The notes below the pieces were generated by a model, which saw only the letters and a list, made by a program, of their open reading frames with translations, was not told where the DNA came from and searched no databases. Positions 1 to 10,178 of a stretch of DNA of 64,000 nucleotides are shown here, piece by piece; the first letter of the stretch is position 1; every line of letters starts with the position of its first letter. The DNA lies in the NCBI RefSeq assembly GCF_900111945.1, contig NZ_FOYO01000001.1, forward strand, positions 3,355,751-3,419,750. The letters are read 5' to 3'. The translations under genes and the position numbers were made by a program. Source of the DNA: Litoreibacter janthinus. GTDB lineage: Bacteria > Pseudomonadota > Alphaproteobacteria > Rhodobacterales > Rhodobacteraceae.

Positions 1-1564
1 CCGCCCCTGCCGACAAGCGCACTTCACGCACAGGCAGCGAGTGACCAACCGGCGCGCCGCGCAGGTTCGGGTCGGTCGAGAAGGAATACTGCGTCTTCGC
101 CATACAAACCGGAAGGTGGCCATAGCCCGCCTCTTCCCACTGGCGCAGCTGGTCGCGGATTTTCTTGTCTGCCAGCACCTCGTCGGCACGGTAGATACGC
201 TTGGCGATGGTTTCGATTTTTTCCATCAGGCTCAGGTCATCCGAGTAAAGCGGTGCAAATTGTGCCGCCCCGCTGTCGGCAATCTCTGCCACTCGGGTCG
301 CCAGTTCTTTGACCCCCTCAGAGCCATGTGCCCAGTGCTTGCACAATATTGCCTCGGACCCCTGCTTTTCAACGTAGGCTTTGACCGCGGCAACTTCCGC
401 ATCAGAGTCACCCGAGAAGTGGTTGATCCCGACCACAACAGGAACGCCGAAGGATTTGACGTTCTCGATATGGCGCCCAAGGTTGGAACAACCCGCCTTC
501 ACGGCATCGACGTTCTCATCAGCCAGATCAGCCTTCGCCACGCCACCATTCATTTTCATAGCACGCACGGTGGCCACCAAAACCACGCAGTCAGGCGCCA
601 AACCGGCCTTGCGACACTTGATGTTCATGAACTTCTCAGCGCCCAGATCAGCCCCGAACCCCGCTTCGGTCACAACGTAGTCTGCGAGTTTCAGTGCCGT
701 TGTTGTGGCAATCACCGAGTTGCAGCCATGCGCGATATTGGCAAACGGACCACCATGCACGAAGGCAGGATTGTTCTCCAAAGTCTGCACAAGATTCGGC
801 TGCATGGCTTGCTGCAGCAGAACGGTCATCGCACCGTCAGCCTTGATGTCGCGGCAATAGATCGGGGACCGGTCCCGGCGGTAGGCCACGATGATGTCGC
901 CCAGACGCTTCTTGAGATCGTCCAGATCCATCGCAAGGCACAAGATCGCCATCACCTCCGAGGCCACCGTAATGTCAAATCCGGTCTGGCGCGGGAAGCC
1001 GTTGGCCACGCCGCCCAGTGACGTTACGCAGTCACGCAACGCACGATCGTTCATGTCCAAGACCCGCTTCCAAGTTACGCGTCGTTCGTCGATTTGCAGC
1101 TCGTTGCCCCAATAGATGTGGTTGTCGATCATGGCCGACAGCAGGTTATGAGCCGAGGTAATCGCGTGGAAATCGCCTGTGAAGTGCAGGTTCATTTCTT
1201 CCATCGGCACAACTTGCGCGTACCCGCCGCCAGCGGCCCCGCCCTTCATCCCGAAACATGGCCCCAGCGAGGCTTCGCGGATACAGATCGCCGCTTTCTT
1301 GCCGATTGCGTTCAGGCCATCGCCCAGACCTACGGTCGTTGTGGTTTTGCCCTCACCTGCGGGCGTCGGATTGATCGCAGTCACAAGGATCAGTTTACCG
1401 TCTTTCTTGCCCCGTTGGGCAGCGATGAATTCGGCAGACACTTTCGCCTTATCGTGGCCAAAGGGAAGTAGGTCGGCTTCGGGGATGCCCAGCTTGGCAC
1501 CGATCTCTTGAATCGGGCGTTTCTTGGCCTCGCGGGCAATCTCGATATCCGTCTTGAAACTCAT
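1..1564 (-). CDS. fhs: Formate-tetrahydrofolate ligase (3' end cut by window)
   Basis: ATP-dependent cytosolic enzyme that joins formate to tetrahydrofolate to give 10-formyl-THF in one-carbon metabolism. The minus-strand frame is open from an ATG at 1564 to the window edge, about 521 codons; the family is usually about 555-560 residues, so roughly the last 35-40 residues lie outside. Visible landmarks are the nucleotide-binding loop [13 protein letters not shown] near residues 67-79, the stretch [20 protein letters not shown], and [11 protein letters not shown] further on. A GGGGAGA ribosome-binding site lies about 7 nt before the ATG. The gene stands alone, so substrate flow (C1 assimilation or formate oxidation) cannot be read from neighbours. 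Confidence 0.96.
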   Translation of the reverse strand, partial: MSFKTDIEIAREAKKRPIQEIGAKLGIPEADLLPFGHDKAKVSAEFIAAQRGKKDGKLILVTAINPTPAGEGKTTTTVGLGDGLNAIGKKAAICIREASLGPCFGMKGGAAGGGYAQVVPMEEMNLHFTGDFHAITSAHNLLSAMIDNHIYWGNELQIDERRVTWKRVLDMNDRALRDCVTSLGGVANGFPRQTGFDITVASEVMAILCLAMDLDDLKKRLGDIIVAYRRDRSPIYCRDIKADGAMTVLLQQAMQPNLVQTLENNPAFVHGGPFANIAHGCNSVIATTTALKLADYVVTEAGFGADLGAEKFMNIKCRKAGLAPDCVVLVATVRAMKMNGGVAKADLADENVDAVKAGCSNLGRHIENVKSFGVPVVVGINHFSGDSDAEVAAVKAYVEKQGSEAILCKHWAHGSEGVKELATRVAEIADSGAAQFAPLYSDDLSLMEKIETIAKRIYRADEVLADKKIRDQLRQWEEAGYGHLPVCMAKTQYSFSTDPNLRGAPVGHSLPVREVRLSAGA

Positions 1565-1746
1565 GTTTTGTCTCCCCTTGGCCTGCGCAATGCGCTGCGG
1601 CGCTATTATGTCCCTTCGCCTATATCGGGGACGGGGCCGCAGCCACACTGCAATTCCGACATTTAGGACACTGGAATCGGCCTATAGCGGTGAAAGGGTT
1701 TCAGATGGGAAACAGCAGGCTCCAAATGGAGCCAAACACCGCCAAG

Positions 1747-2334
1747 TCAGTCAGAATCTCCGGACCACGCCCGCTGATCGGGTATATGCAGCGTGACCGT
1801 GTCACCCACACGCAGCGGGCCTTCCCGCTCCACCCAGGCCGTGACCCCGCGACGGCCCTTGGCCGCCGCCTTGAACGCACGCCCGTGGCTAGGGGCATCC
1901 TCGTCAATGACAGGCGCAGGCAGATGGCAGGGCCGGTTTTCCATGTCGACGGTCAAGGTCGTCCCGTCTTGCGTCTGCAAGCGCGAGGACGGGGGAATGT
2001 GAGTGAAATCCGGTATCCCTTCAATCACGATATTGGCCGCGCACCATTCAGGATTGAAACTGTCCACCCCGATTTTGGCCGCGACCGCAGCCATCTCTTC
2101 GGCGGACACGATGCAAACCTGGCGCGTATTTCGGATTTGGGTGCCCTTGGCGTATTGCGAAGTCACTCGGCTGCAGGACGGTCGTGTCAGCCCGCCGTGA
2201 TCTTCCCCCTCCAGCCCGGCGAAGCCGACCTGCACCTCTGACACCGGAGCTGACCGCAACCCCGCAGCACGACTCTCCACGCGCCCCAGCCAAACAATTT
2301 TGCCAGTGTGTTTCGTTTTCATCAAAGCCGGCAT
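1747..2334 (-). CDS. MOSC domain-containing protein
   Basis: A 195-residue protein made almost entirely of one MOSC domain, the fold of the molybdenum-cofactor sulfurase C-terminus. MOSC proteins handle sulfur carried on a conserved cysteine; here it is seen in TRPSCSRV near the N-terminal third, after a GLEGEDHGG stretch. The ATG at 2334 is chosen because GGAGA lies about 9 nt upstream; a second ATG at 2322 would remove only four residues. No signal peptide or membrane segment is visible. The physiological substrate is unknown (family knowledge suggests YiiM-like detoxification or Moco-related roles). It stands alone between fhs and ftsH on the same strand. Confidence 0.85.
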   Translation of the reverse strand: MPALMKTKHTGKIVWLGRVESRAAGLRSAPVSEVQVGFAGLEGEDHGGLTRPSCSRVTSQYAKGTQIRNTRQVCIVSAEEMAAVAAKIGVDSFNPEWCAANIVIEGIPDFTHIPPSSRLQTQDGTTLTVDMENRPCHLPAPVIDEDAPSHGRAFKAAAKGRRGVTAWVEREGPLRVGDTVTLHIPDQRAWSGDSD

Positions 2335-2424
2335 CGGCGGGTCTCCGTTCAAAATTCTCAAAGGATTTTGAGGGACAGCAGATCGCCCGTCCAATCAAAC
2401 TCTGTGACATCGTGGTTCACAAGA

Positions 2425-2452
2425 AAACGCCCCGCCAAATGGCGGGGCGTTT
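2425..2452 (-). terminator. Rho-independent terminator of ftsH
   Basis: A 9-bp perfect GC stem (2428-2436 with 2441-2449) with a 4-nt AAAT loop, extended by A-U pairs. Read on the minus strand it is followed by TTTTC. It lies about 30 nt past the ftsH stop codon. Confidence 0.88.
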
Positions 2453-2479
2453 CCAGAACTTTTCACTTGTCGCTACGGC

Positions 2480-4399
2480 TTACGCCGAAGGCTCCGGCTC
2501 CATGCCGCCGTCAGATTTCGGCGTCTTGGGTTTGCGGGTCTTCGGGATCGCGGCGACCGAGGTAGCGCCACTGTCAGGCGTGTCATCCTCTTCGTCGTCG
2601 CCGCGGTTCAACGGTTGGCCTGCGATCACCTTGTTGATCTCCGAGCCTGTCAGCGTTTCGTACTCAAGCAAACCTTGAGCAAGACGTTCCCATTCTTCGT
2701 TCTTTTCGGTCAGGACGCGCTTGGCGGTCTCGTAACCTTCGTCGATCAGCTCCTTAACCTTCTGGTCAATGATCTTCTGGGTTTCTTGCGAGTGGTTCGT
2801 GCCCCCGCCGTATGGGCCCAGATAAGATTGCTGCTCGTTGGCGTAATCCACATGGCCCAACTCGTCAGAGAAGCCGAATTGCGTCACCATCGCACGGGCA
2901 ATTTTGGAGACTTGCTGGATGTCCGAGGTCGCACCGGAGGTTACATTCTCCGGCCCGAATTTCAGTTCTTCAGCAACTTTGCCTCCCATCGCCATCGCGA
3001 TTTTCGACGTGTATTTCGTCCGCGACACAGAAAGCTGATCCCGCTCTGGCAAGCTCATCACCAGACCCAAAGCGCGCCCGCGAGGGATAATCGTCGCTTT
3101 GTGGATCGGGTCATGTTGCGGGACGTTCAGCCCCACAATCGCGTGCCCTGCTTCATGATAGGCCGTCAGTTTTTTCTCGTCCTCGGTCATCACCATCGAC
3201 CGGCGCTCGGCGCCCATCATGACTTTGTCCTTGGCGCTTTCGAAATCTTCCATCGTCACAAAGCGACGTCCGACACGGGCCGCCATCAGCGCGGATTCGT
3301 TCACGAGGTTCGCCAGATCTGCGCCGGAAAACCCGGGGGAGCCACGCGCGATGATGCGCAGATCCACGTCAGGGCCAAGCGGTACCTTGCGGGCGTGAAC
3401 GCGCAGAATCTTTTCGCGACCTTTGATGTCAGGGTTCGGAACCTGAATTTGACGGTCAAACCGACCCGGGCGCAGCAATGCAGGGTCCAGCACGTCGGGA
3501 CGGTTGGTGGCCGCCACGATGATGATACCTTCATTGGCCTCGAAGCCGTCCATCTCAACCAGAAGCTGGTTCAGCGTTTGCTCGCGCTCGTCATTCCCGC
3601 CGCCGTAGCCGGCACCACGGGACCGACCGACAGCGTCGATCTCGTCGATAAAGACGATGCAAGGCGCGTTCTTTTTGGCCTGCTCAAACATATCACGAAC
3701 GCGTGATGCACCGACGCCCACGAACATTTCGACGAAGTCAGAGCCTGAAATTGTGAAGAACGGCACGCCTGCTTCGCCTGCCACCGCACGCGCCAGAAGC
3801 GTTTTACCAGTGCCCGGAGGGCCCACAAGCAAAGCGCCTTTAGGGATTTTACCGCCCAAGCGGCTAAACTTTTGCGGGTTACGCAAGAATTCGACAATCT
3901 CTTCAAGATCGTCCTTCGCCTCGTCGATGCCCGCGACGTCGTCAAAGGTCACGCGCCCTTGCTTTTCGGTCAGCAGTTTTGCCTTCGACTTGCCGAAGCC
4001 CATCGCCCCGCCTTTGCCACCGCCTTGCATGCGGTTCATGAAGAATATCCAGATCCCGATAATCACGAGGAAGGGCAAAAGCGTTCCGACATAGGCCAAA
4101 AGACCGTTTTGTTCCTGACGCTTGGCTTCAATCGCCACCTTATTTTCCAACAGAACCGGGGTCACGTCGACGCCTTCAGGCTTGATCGTCGTGAACATCT
4201 CGTTGCCGGAGCGAATGATGATATTCTCACCATCCAGCGTCACCTGGCTCACATCACCGGATTCGACCCGAGAGATGAAGTCCGAGTACGGGATCGTGCG
4301 CGAGTCCACTGCGGATTGGCTGCCGTTAAACAGGTTGAAAAGCGCCAGGATCAGCAAAAACAGTACGACCCAGAATGCGATTTGTCTCGCGTTGCCCAA
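2480..4399 (-). CDS. ftsH: ATP-dependent zinc metalloprotease FtsH
   Basis: Membrane-anchored AAA+ protease that extracts and degrades membrane and regulatory proteins. In 639 residues, an N-terminal membrane segment (about 7-26), a periplasmic domain, a second membrane segment (about 103-121), the AAA+ module with Walker A GPPGTGKT at 193-200, and the zinc motif HEAGH at about 415-419 are visible. The C-terminus is acidic and then Lys/Pro-rich. The start is TTG, supported by AGGAGA about 8 nt upstream and by the family N-terminus MGNAR. It is the last gene of the tol-tilS-ftsH run, 90 nt after tilS, and is closed by a strong terminator. Confidence 0.97.
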   Translation of the reverse strand: MGNARQIAFWVVLFLLILALFNLFNGSQSAVDSRTIPYSDFISRVESGDVSQVTLDGENIIIRSGNEMFTTIKPEGVDVTPVLLENKVAIEAKRQEQNGLLAYVGTLLPFLVIIGIWIFFMNRMQGGGKGGAMGFGKSKAKLLTEKQGRVTFDDVAGIDEAKDDLEEIVEFLRNPQKFSRLGGKIPKGALLVGPPGTGKTLLARAVAGEAGVPFFTISGSDFVEMFVGVGASRVRDMFEQAKKNAPCIVFIDEIDAVGRSRGAGYGGGNDEREQTLNQLLVEMDGFEANEGIIIVAATNRPDVLDPALLRPGRFDRQIQVPNPDIKGREKILRVHARKVPLGPDVDLRIIARGSPGFSGADLANLVNESALMAARVGRRFVTMEDFESAKDKVMMGAERRSMVMTEDEKKLTAYHEAGHAIVGLNVPQHDPIHKATIIPRGRALGLVMSLPERDQLSVSRTKYTSKIAMAMGGKVAEELKFGPENVTSGATSDIQQVSKIARAMVTQFGFSDELGHVDYANEQQSYLGPYGGGTNHSQETQKIIDQKVKELIDEGYETAKRVLTEKNEEWERLAQGLLEYETLTGSEINKVIAGQPLNRGDDEEDDTPDSGATSVAAIPKTRKPKTPKSDGGMEPEPSA

Positions 4400-4488
4400 G
4401 GGGATTCTCCTAAATCAGCTCGACTCCGACGTAGACACTTACGTCACCTAAAGCCGTTGGTCTTAAAATAGGGATAAGTGGCGCAGGT

Positions 4489-5712
4489 TCAATGCGATAA
4501 AACAAACTCTCGGAAGTCTTGGTCATGTTGTCGCGGCATAAGGCGCCAACCGTTGTCCCATCCGGCGAGCGGAGCACTCAGCAGCACGTCTCCGTCCCAG
4601 ACGGCGGGCGACGCAAGCAACGACACGCGCGGAAGTCCTGCATCACGCCAAACATCACCACATTGCGCCAAACCGGTTTCGCCGAGGGCCGCTATTTCTG
4701 TGGAATGTGTGTGCGGGCCTTCAACCCGCCATCTGCCATCCCAGCATTCGGTCGTTGGCACGCGAAGTTCCGAAACCGCGCCATACTCGCGGGCCACTCG
4801 TAAAGTGTCGCCGGCGGATGTCAGCACGCAGCCATGCAGAACGGCTTTCTGGCGCAAATCCGCCAAAACGCGCATCAGCTTCGCTCCGCGCGGCGCGTAA
4901 TCCTGCCCTGAAACAAACCGAAGGGCGCAATTCAGAACCCGACGCTGCGGCTCAGTCGAGAGTTGCTCCAGCCACGAAAGTTCAAAGCACAGATCGCCAC
5001 GGTCCAGCTTGAAATGCCCGTCCAACTCCTGCGCGAGGTTTTCCACCAGTCCACGGCGGGTGTCATGCAAATGCCCGATGGAGGTCAGTATCATCTGCGC
5101 CGACAGTCCCGCCGCCTCTAGCGCGGCCATGTGTTGCCGCAGGCGGATGCGGTGGTAGCTGGGGTCGTCATTGCTCGGATCGTCGCTCCACGTGATGTCG
5201 GCCTCCTGCAACACGTCGCGCAAGTCAGAGCGGCGTAGATGCAGCATCGGTCGGTGAAACGTCACACCATCGCGTTTGAACTCTCGCGACATGGCGGACA
5301 GCCCATCCAGCCCCGCGCCACGTGAAAGCTCCATCAAGAACGTTTCGATGTTGTCGTCGGCGGTGTGCCCGACTGCCACGCCGGCCGCGCCAACCCGCTT
5401 GGCCCACTCGGCCAACAAGCCGTAACGGCCGCGTCGCGCGCAGTCCTGCAAATTGCCCGTCCCGTCCCAGTGCCAGTGCAAAATCTCGTGTGGCACGTCA
5501 TGAGCAGAGCAAAACGCGCCGACGGCTTGCGCTTCGTCAGCGGCTTCATCTCGCAGATTGTGGTTCACAGTTGCCACGCTCACGCGGGCGCCAGCCTTCA
5601 GCATCAGATGCAGCAGTGCCATGCTGTCGCCACCGCCGGACACGGCGACACCAATTAAAGTGCCGGGCGTTAGCCTGTTGAGAAAATCGTCGGGAAGTGT
5701 GGTCGCGGTCAC
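4489..5712 (-). CDS. tilS: tRNA(Ile)-lysidine synthase TilS
   Basis: Cytosolic enzyme that uses ATP to attach lysine to C34 of the CAU-anticodon tRNA-Ile, changing both its codon reading and its charging. In 407 residues the PP-loop SGGGDS is at 25-30, followed by ATVNHNLRDEA and the adenylation-domain stretch GHTADDNIETFLMELSRGAG. The length is in the family range. Translation starts at a GTG whose last base pairs with the cpoB stop (GTGA overlap), implying coupling to cpoB. In Rhodobacterales, tilS typically lies between the tol-pal genes and ftsH, as here. The enzyme is expected to be essential. Confidence 0.95.
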   Translation of the reverse strand: MTATTLPDDFLNRLTPGTLIGVAVSGGGDSMALLHLMLKAGARVSVATVNHNLRDEAADEAQAVGAFCSAHDVPHEILHWHWDGTGNLQDCARRGRYGLLAEWAKRVGAAGVAVGHTADDNIETFLMELSRGAGLDGLSAMSREFKRDGVTFHRPMLHLRRSDLRDVLQEADITWSDDPSNDDPSYHRIRLRQHMAALEAAGLSAQMILTSIGHLHDTRRGLVENLAQELDGHFKLDRGDLCFELSWLEQLSTEPQRRVLNCALRFVSGQDYAPRGAKLMRVLADLRQKAVLHGCVLTSAGDTLRVAREYGAVSELRVPTTECWDGRWRVEGPHTHSTEIAALGETGLAQCGDVWRDAGLPRVSLLASPAVWDGDVLLSAPLAGWDNGWRLMPRQHDQDFREFVLSH

Positions 5713-6524
5713 TGGCAGCCGAGGTTGCGCATCGAAGAATTGGCGGGAAGCACCTGATCCGAGCCCGGATAGCGGACACCCACTTCCTGAAGCATCAGGC
5801 AGGCCTCCTCAGCTTGCCCGAGTTCATACAAAGCCAGCCCCAAGCGGAACAAGGCTTCTGGGGCACGCGGCGCGTCGGGGGAGCCGGAAAAGCTCTCCAG
5901 ATAAGATCGCGCGGCATTGTTCCAGTCGCCCGACTGCGCCAGAGCCTGGCCCCGGAAGAAATGCGCGTCGGACGCTAACGGTCCGCCCGGGTAGGATTCA
6001 TTAAAGGCCGCAAACTGCTCCGCGGCGCTGCGAAAGTCACCGGCTGCGAGCGCCTCCTGCGCCCGCTCGAAGTCGGCCCGTTCAGAAACGGCCAGTTCGG
6101 CACCGCCAGTATCTGGCGTTGGTGCCGGGCCAACGGCTACGGGTGCGGCTCCGGTTCCGCCGCCCAAAGCGGGCGTCTCGCCGATCGCGCCCAGATCGCA
6201 ATTCGGCTCCAGCTCGCACAGGCGGAATTCCAAATCGCCGACGCGGGTGGTGCCATCTGTGACCACGCGGTTGATACGGTTTTCCAGACTTTCGGTTTTG
6301 GAGGTCAGGCGGGACAGTTCCGCCTCGATAATATCGATCCGTTGCAGCGTGTCACCCGTGATGGTTAGCCCACCAGTGTTGCCGCTCGACAGCTCCGAGC
6401 GCAATTGAACGATACTGGCGTTCAATTGGCCCAGTTCAGTACGAATATCCGCAAGGCTCGAGTCCTGTGCGGCGACTGGCCCCACGCTCAAAGCGAACCC
6501 CAAACACATCAGAACCTTGCGCAT
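5709..6524 (-). CDS. cpoB: Cell division coordinator CpoB (YbgF)
   Basis: Periplasmic protein that links outer-membrane constriction by Tol-Pal with peptidoglycan synthesis (family knowledge). The 271 residues begin with a signal peptide ending at about VAAQ (19/20), then a heptad-rich coiled coil at about 22-85, a Gly/Pro-rich linker, and a C-terminal tetratricopeptide region from about 145 onward with ADFERAQEALAAGDF and repeated ARSYLESF-type helices. A 12-nt gap follows pal. Its stop overlaps the tilS start. Confidence 0.93.
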   Translation of the reverse strand: MRKVLMCLGFALSVGPVAAQDSSLADIRTELGQLNASIVQLRSELSSGNTGGLTITGDTLQRIDIIEAELSRLTSKTESLENRINRVVTDGTTRVGDLEFRLCELEPNCDLGAIGETPALGGGTGAAPVAVGPAPTPDTGGAELAVSERADFERAQEALAAGDFRSAAEQFAAFNESYPGGPLASDAHFFRGQALAQSGDWNNAARSYLESFSGSPDAPRAPEALFRLGLALYELGQAEEACLMLQEVGVRYPGSDQVLPANSSMRNLGCQ

Positions 6525-6536
6525 AATCTTACCCTA

Positions 6537-7058
6537 TCAGCTGCCAACGCCTGCAGAGATCACAGTCACTGCACGACGGTTTTTGGCATAGCAGGACTCG
6601 ACTGAACAGACCTCAAGCGGGCGCTCTTTGCCGAAGCTCACCGTGCGCAGGCGATTGTCTGCAACACCATTTGCCACAAGGTAATCACGGGCAGCTGCCG
6701 CGCGGCGTGCGCCAAGCGCAAGGTTGTATTCGCGGGTGCCTTGCTCGTCGGCGTGGCCTTCAATGATCGCGGAATAGCTTGGATTGTTCGACAGCCAGTT
6801 GGCTTGCTGACCCAATGTTGAACGGGCTTCGTCGCCCAGCGTGGATTGGTCCACAGCGAACAGAACCTTATCGCCGATGGTCTGGCTGAAGTAAGCGGGG
6901 CTGTTCGGGTCGAGAGCAGAGGTGGAAATGCCGCCATTGTTCAGCCCGTTTGCCCCAGCGCCGCCAGCGCCGTCGCCGCTACGGTCAAAGGGGCTTTTGG
7001 CACAAGCAGCCAGCGCCAGAGTGGTGGTCAGCAGTGCAACCTTGGTAAGCGTCTTCAT
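6537..7058 (-). CDS. pal: Peptidoglycan-associated lipoprotein Pal
   Basis: Outer-membrane lipoprotein that binds diaminopimelate-containing peptidoglycan and TolB. In 173 residues, a lipoprotein signal with lipobox LAAC places the lipidated cysteine at position 19. A Gly/Asn-rich linker follows, then an OmpA-like domain from about residue 60, including the peptidoglycan-binding stretch EGHADEQGTREYNLALGARR. Gene order tolB-pal-cpoB is the classical one. The ATG at 7058 fits the signal sequence exactly. Confidence 0.97.
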   Translation of the reverse strand: MKTLTKVALLTTTLALAACAKSPFDRSGDGAGGAGANGLNNGGISTSALDPNSPAYFSQTIGDKVLFAVDQSTLGDEARSTLGQQANWLSNNPSYSAIIEGHADEQGTREYNLALGARRAAAARDYLVANGVADNRLRTVSFGKERPLEVCSVESCYAKNRRAVTVISAGVGS

Positions 7059-7141
7059 CGGTTTGATCCTTCATGGGTCATATTTATTGGCTCGATTGCT
7101 CCGAACGTAGCATGTGTCGGAGTCAAAGGGAATCTCACGGT

Positions 7142-8485
7142 TTATTTCAGCAAAGGCGACCAGTTCGGGTCGGAGGCATTGGCCTGCACCGCTTTCAGGT
7201 TCCGCCCCGAGATGTCCACCGAATATAGTGTGGATGACCCGCCGGAACCGGCAGTCTCACGGGTGAACATGATCACGCGACCATTCGGCGACCAAGTCGG
7301 ACCTTCATCGAGGAACGACGCTGTCAGCAAGCGCTCGCCGGACCCGTCCGTGCGCATCACGCCAATGTGGAACCGTCCACGGTTTTGCTTGGTGAAGGCG
7401 ATCAGGTCACCACGTGGGGACCAAACCGGCGTGCCATAACGCCCCTGCCCGAAGGAAATTCGCGTGGCTTCGCCGCCGCTGGCGTTCATCACGTAAAGCT
7501 GCTGTGTGCCAGAGCGGTCGCTCTCGAACACGATCCGAGTGCCATCCGGCGAATAGCTTGGCGCCGTTTCAATCGCAGGGCTGGATGTCAGCTGCGTGCG
7601 CTGCCCGCTTGGAAGGTTCAGCTTGTAGATGTCGGTGTTGGAGCCGGTCGTCAGAGAGAATACAACATCCTGACCGTTCGGTGCAAAGCGTGGCGCAAAG
7701 CTCATGGTGCCCGGCTGGTCTTGCAGCACGCGCCGCCCGACCGAGGCCACATCAAGCACATAGATCTTCGGGAAGCCGCTTTCGTAGCTGGTATAAAGCA
7801 CGCGATCGCCGGTCGGTGAAAACCGTGGCGCCAGAACAATTGCTTGCGCGTCGGTCAGGAACTGTTGGTTCGCGCCGTCGTAATCCATGACGCCCAATCG
7901 CTTCAGGCGGGCATTCTTCGGTCCGGTTTCGGATACGAACACCACGCGGCTGTCGAAATACCCGCCTTCACCTGTGATGCGCGAGTAAACGGCATCGGCC
8001 ACCTTATGCGCCATCCGCCGCCATCCATTGGTGGAGCCTACGAATTGCAGCCCCTCACCCAGCTGGTCCTCGGAGAATACATCGAACAAGCGAAACTTGA
8101 CGATGATCTGACCGTCACTTGTCGTGGACACAGCGCCGGTCACCAATGCTTGTGCATTGATCGCCTTCCAGTCCGCATATTGAACGGGGCTGTCAAAGCT
8201 GGTGATCTGACTGATGAACGCGTCTTGGCTGATTGCGCGAAAGAGGCCGGAGCCCTGCAAATCCGCAGCAACCACTGATGCGAGGTCCCGCGCGTATTGA
8301 TCCGCACCTGCGGTCTCGGCGATGAACGAAGGGGCCGCAAAGGGCAGCGGCTCGATATTGGGATTGTCCAACTCGATGCAAAGCACACCTTGGGCGCATT
8401 GCGCAATCGCCGGAGGCGTTGCGGCGACTGTGCCAATACACAAGGTCGCCACCGCAACCAAACAGCTGAGAAGTCTTTTCATCAT
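7142..8485 (-). CDS. tolB: Tol-Pal system beta-propeller protein TolB
   Basis: Periplasmic protein that shuttles between Pal and TolA in envelope constriction. The 447 residues start with a signal peptide cleaved near PPAIAQ (28/29), followed by the N-terminal TolB domain (about 30-165) and a six-bladed propeller with repeated WSPRG, YSPDGT and FAPNG motifs. Two adjacent ATG codons are possible starts; the first (8485) has AGGA about 9 nt upstream. An 83-nt gap separates it from pal. Confidence 0.96.
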   Translation of the reverse strand: MMKRLLSCLVAVATLCIGTVAATPPAIAQCAQGVLCIELDNPNIEPLPFAAPSFIAETAGADQYARDLASVVAADLQGSGLFRAISQDAFISQITSFDSPVQYADWKAINAQALVTGAVSTTSDGQIIVKFRLFDVFSEDQLGEGLQFVGSTNGWRRMAHKVADAVYSRITGEGGYFDSRVVFVSETGPKNARLKRLGVMDYDGANQQFLTDAQAIVLAPRFSPTGDRVLYTSYESGFPKIYVLDVASVGRRVLQDQPGTMSFAPRFAPNGQDVVFSLTTGSNTDIYKLNLPSGQRTQLTSSPAIETAPSYSPDGTRIVFESDRSGTQQLYVMNASGGEATRISFGQGRYGTPVWSPRGDLIAFTKQNRGRFHIGVMRTDGSGERLLTASFLDEGPTWSPNGRVIMFTRETAGSGGSSTLYSVDISGRNLKAVQANASDPNWSPLLK

Positions 8486-8569
8486 GCTCTTATCCTTTCA
8501 CGCAAACGCATAAGTGCAAGGCTCTTGGCCTGCGAGGCGGTGCGGATGGGCGTTTTTGCGCCATTCTGG

Positions 8570-9691
8570 TCATCTTATCTCTCGGCGTGTCGCGTTGAAG
8601 CTTACCTGAACTTCGCGCCACTGGTCATATTTGTCGAGGGGAAGGTCATAGCCGGTGGCACCGCAGCGAATGATCGCACGTCGCGCAGCCTCATAGGCGC
8701 GCTTCACCGCGTCCCCGCTGCCGCCGGTGCTGGAAATCATCCGGATCGAGCTGGTCACAGGCTTTGCGTCCTGCTCCATCTGGAACCCGACGACGACCGA
8801 CACGGCAAGCGCGTCGGTGCCCAAAGCGCCCACGTTCCAGCATTTCTGGATACCCAGAATGAAGGCGCCCTTTTCGGACCGCGTGATCGGTGAAGACGTG
8901 CCGCCACCGGGATTGGCATTGTTGGCAACAGCGGTCTCCGTGTTTGCCTCGGCCACAGCGTTGGCGATGCTGTCAGCAAGGCTAGGCGCAGTTGACTCGG
9001 CGACCTGGGGGGCCGGTTGAGCAGGCGGTTTAGGCTTGCGGCCCGGGCGCGTCGAGATGGTCGGAGCGGAGGTCGAAGGCTCGTCCGCTTCGGTCACGAT
9101 CTCCGTGGTTGCGGCCTCGCGGGCCGTTTCCTCCCGCGCCTCTTCTATGGGCGTCGGTTCCGCCGCAGGCGCTGCGGCGGCTTGGTCAACGTCGTCTACC
9201 ACAACTTCCGGGTCAGGCTCTTCAACGATCTCTTCGGCAATCCGCTCCGCAGGGCGCGGCACCGGGCGCTCATCCGGTGCGATCAAGGTCGCGCCCGGAT
9301 CGCCATCGGTGTCAGGTGCGTCAGGTTGGTCTGGCACCGACGGGGTGACAGTCGGTTCTGCAGGCTCAGGGATCACTGGATCTGGCTCAGGTGCGGCTTG
9401 CTCCACCGGCGCGGGTGGGCTTGGCGGAGTCACAGGTGTTTCTGGCTCGACAGCAGGCGCGGGCTGATCCACCTGCACAGGCGCTTCTGGTGCGGGCGGC
9501 AAGTCAGGCTCGCCCGGCGATTGGGCCTGCATCGCGGCAAACTCTTCACCCGAAATGATCGAGACGTTGCTCACCTTCACTTCAAAGTCAGTGTCGCGCG
9601 CAATAAAAAGCCCCCCTACGATCAGGTAGAGGATGAAGGCTGCGTGGCCTGCGCCGGAAACATATGTGCCGGTATGTGGAGAGATGCGCAT
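8570..9691 (-). CDS. tolA: TolA-like / TonB-type energy transducer
   Basis: Inner-membrane protein expected to couple TolQR proton-motive energy to the outer membrane. About 373 residues: a short cytoplasmic start, one membrane segment at about 13-31 (HAAFILYLIVGGLFIARD), a long Pro/Glu/Val-rich linker to about residue 240 where enteric TolA has an alanine-rich helix, and a C-terminal domain with a conserved cysteine (QKCWNVGALG) and VVVGFQME. I chose the ATG at 9691, 7 nt after the tolR stop; an in-frame TTG at 9718 would overlap tolR by 20 nt. The name follows operon position more than sequence identity. Confidence 0.87.
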   Translation of the reverse strand: MRISPHTGTYVSGAGHAAFILYLIVGGLFIARDTDFEVKVSNVSIISGEEFAAMQAQSPGEPDLPPAPEAPVQVDQPAPAVEPETPVTPPSPPAPVEQAAPEPDPVIPEPAEPTVTPSVPDQPDAPDTDGDPGATLIAPDERPVPRPAERIAEEIVEEPDPEVVVDDVDQAAAAPAAEPTPIEEAREETAREAATTEIVTEADEPSTSAPTISTRPGRKPKPPAQPAPQVAESTAPSLADSIANAVAEANTETAVANNANPGGGTSSPITRSEKGAFILGIQKCWNVGALGTDALAVSVVVGFQMEQDAKPVTSSIRMISSTGGSGDAVKRAYEAARRAIIRCGATGYDLPLDKYDQWREVQVSFNATRREIR

Positions 9692-9698
9692 GCGCGCG

Positions 9699-10175
9699 CT
9701 ACCCGCCCTGCCCGTCAAGCGAAGGGCCGCCGGTGTCTGTCACCAAACCAATATTGGAGAAGCCACCTTTGTTCAGCGCGCCCATGACTTGCACAACACG
9801 CTCGTAAGGGATGGAGCCGTCAGCCCGCAAAAACACTTTGTCGTTGCTCCGCTCCGCCGCGATGGCGCGCAAGCGGCCAATCAGCGCTTCGTCTTCAATC
9901 TCGGTGTTCTGGATCGACAATTGCCCGTCTGCTTCGATGGTTATCGTCAGCGGCTCTTCCTGCTCGGTCGGCAACGCCGATGCGGCGGTTTTCGGCAGTT
10001 CCACCGGCACCCCCACGGTCAGCAACGGGGCCGCAACCATGAAGATGATCAGCAGCACCAGCATAACGTCCACGAAGGGCGTGATGTTGATCTCTGACAT
10101 CGGCTTGGAGCCGCCTTTACGCCGCCTGCCCCTGCGCCCGCCCGAAGACGCGCCTTGCTGAACACCCGCTCCCAT
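9699..10175 (-). CDS. tolR: Biopolymer transporter TolR
   Basis: Inner-membrane component of the TolQR motor (ExbD/TolR family). 158 residues: a basic N-terminus (RRGRRRKGG), then INITPFVDVMLVLLIIFMVA with the membrane aspartate of the proton channel in FVDVML, and a periplasmic domain ending in IGLVTDT. Three nt separate it from the tolQ stop, so the two are surely cotranscribed. Confidence 0.96.
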   Translation of the reverse strand: MGAGVQQGASSGGRRGRRRKGGSKPMSEINITPFVDVMLVLLIIFMVAAPLLTVGVPVELPKTAASALPTEQEEPLTITIEADGQLSIQNTEIEDEALIGRLRAIAAERSNDKVFLRADGSIPYERVVQVMGALNKGGFSNIGLVTDTGGPSLDGQGG

Positions 10176-10178
10176 GGC

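Noticed and set aside
41..1021. 326-codon plus-strand open frame over fhs
   Set aside because: The minus strand encodes formate-tetrahydrofolate ligase with clear motifs, and the antisense protein has no recognisable domain.
2615..3706. 363-codon plus-strand open frame over ftsH
   Set aside because: Complement of the FtsH AAA+ region; His/Arg-rich composition without protein pattern.
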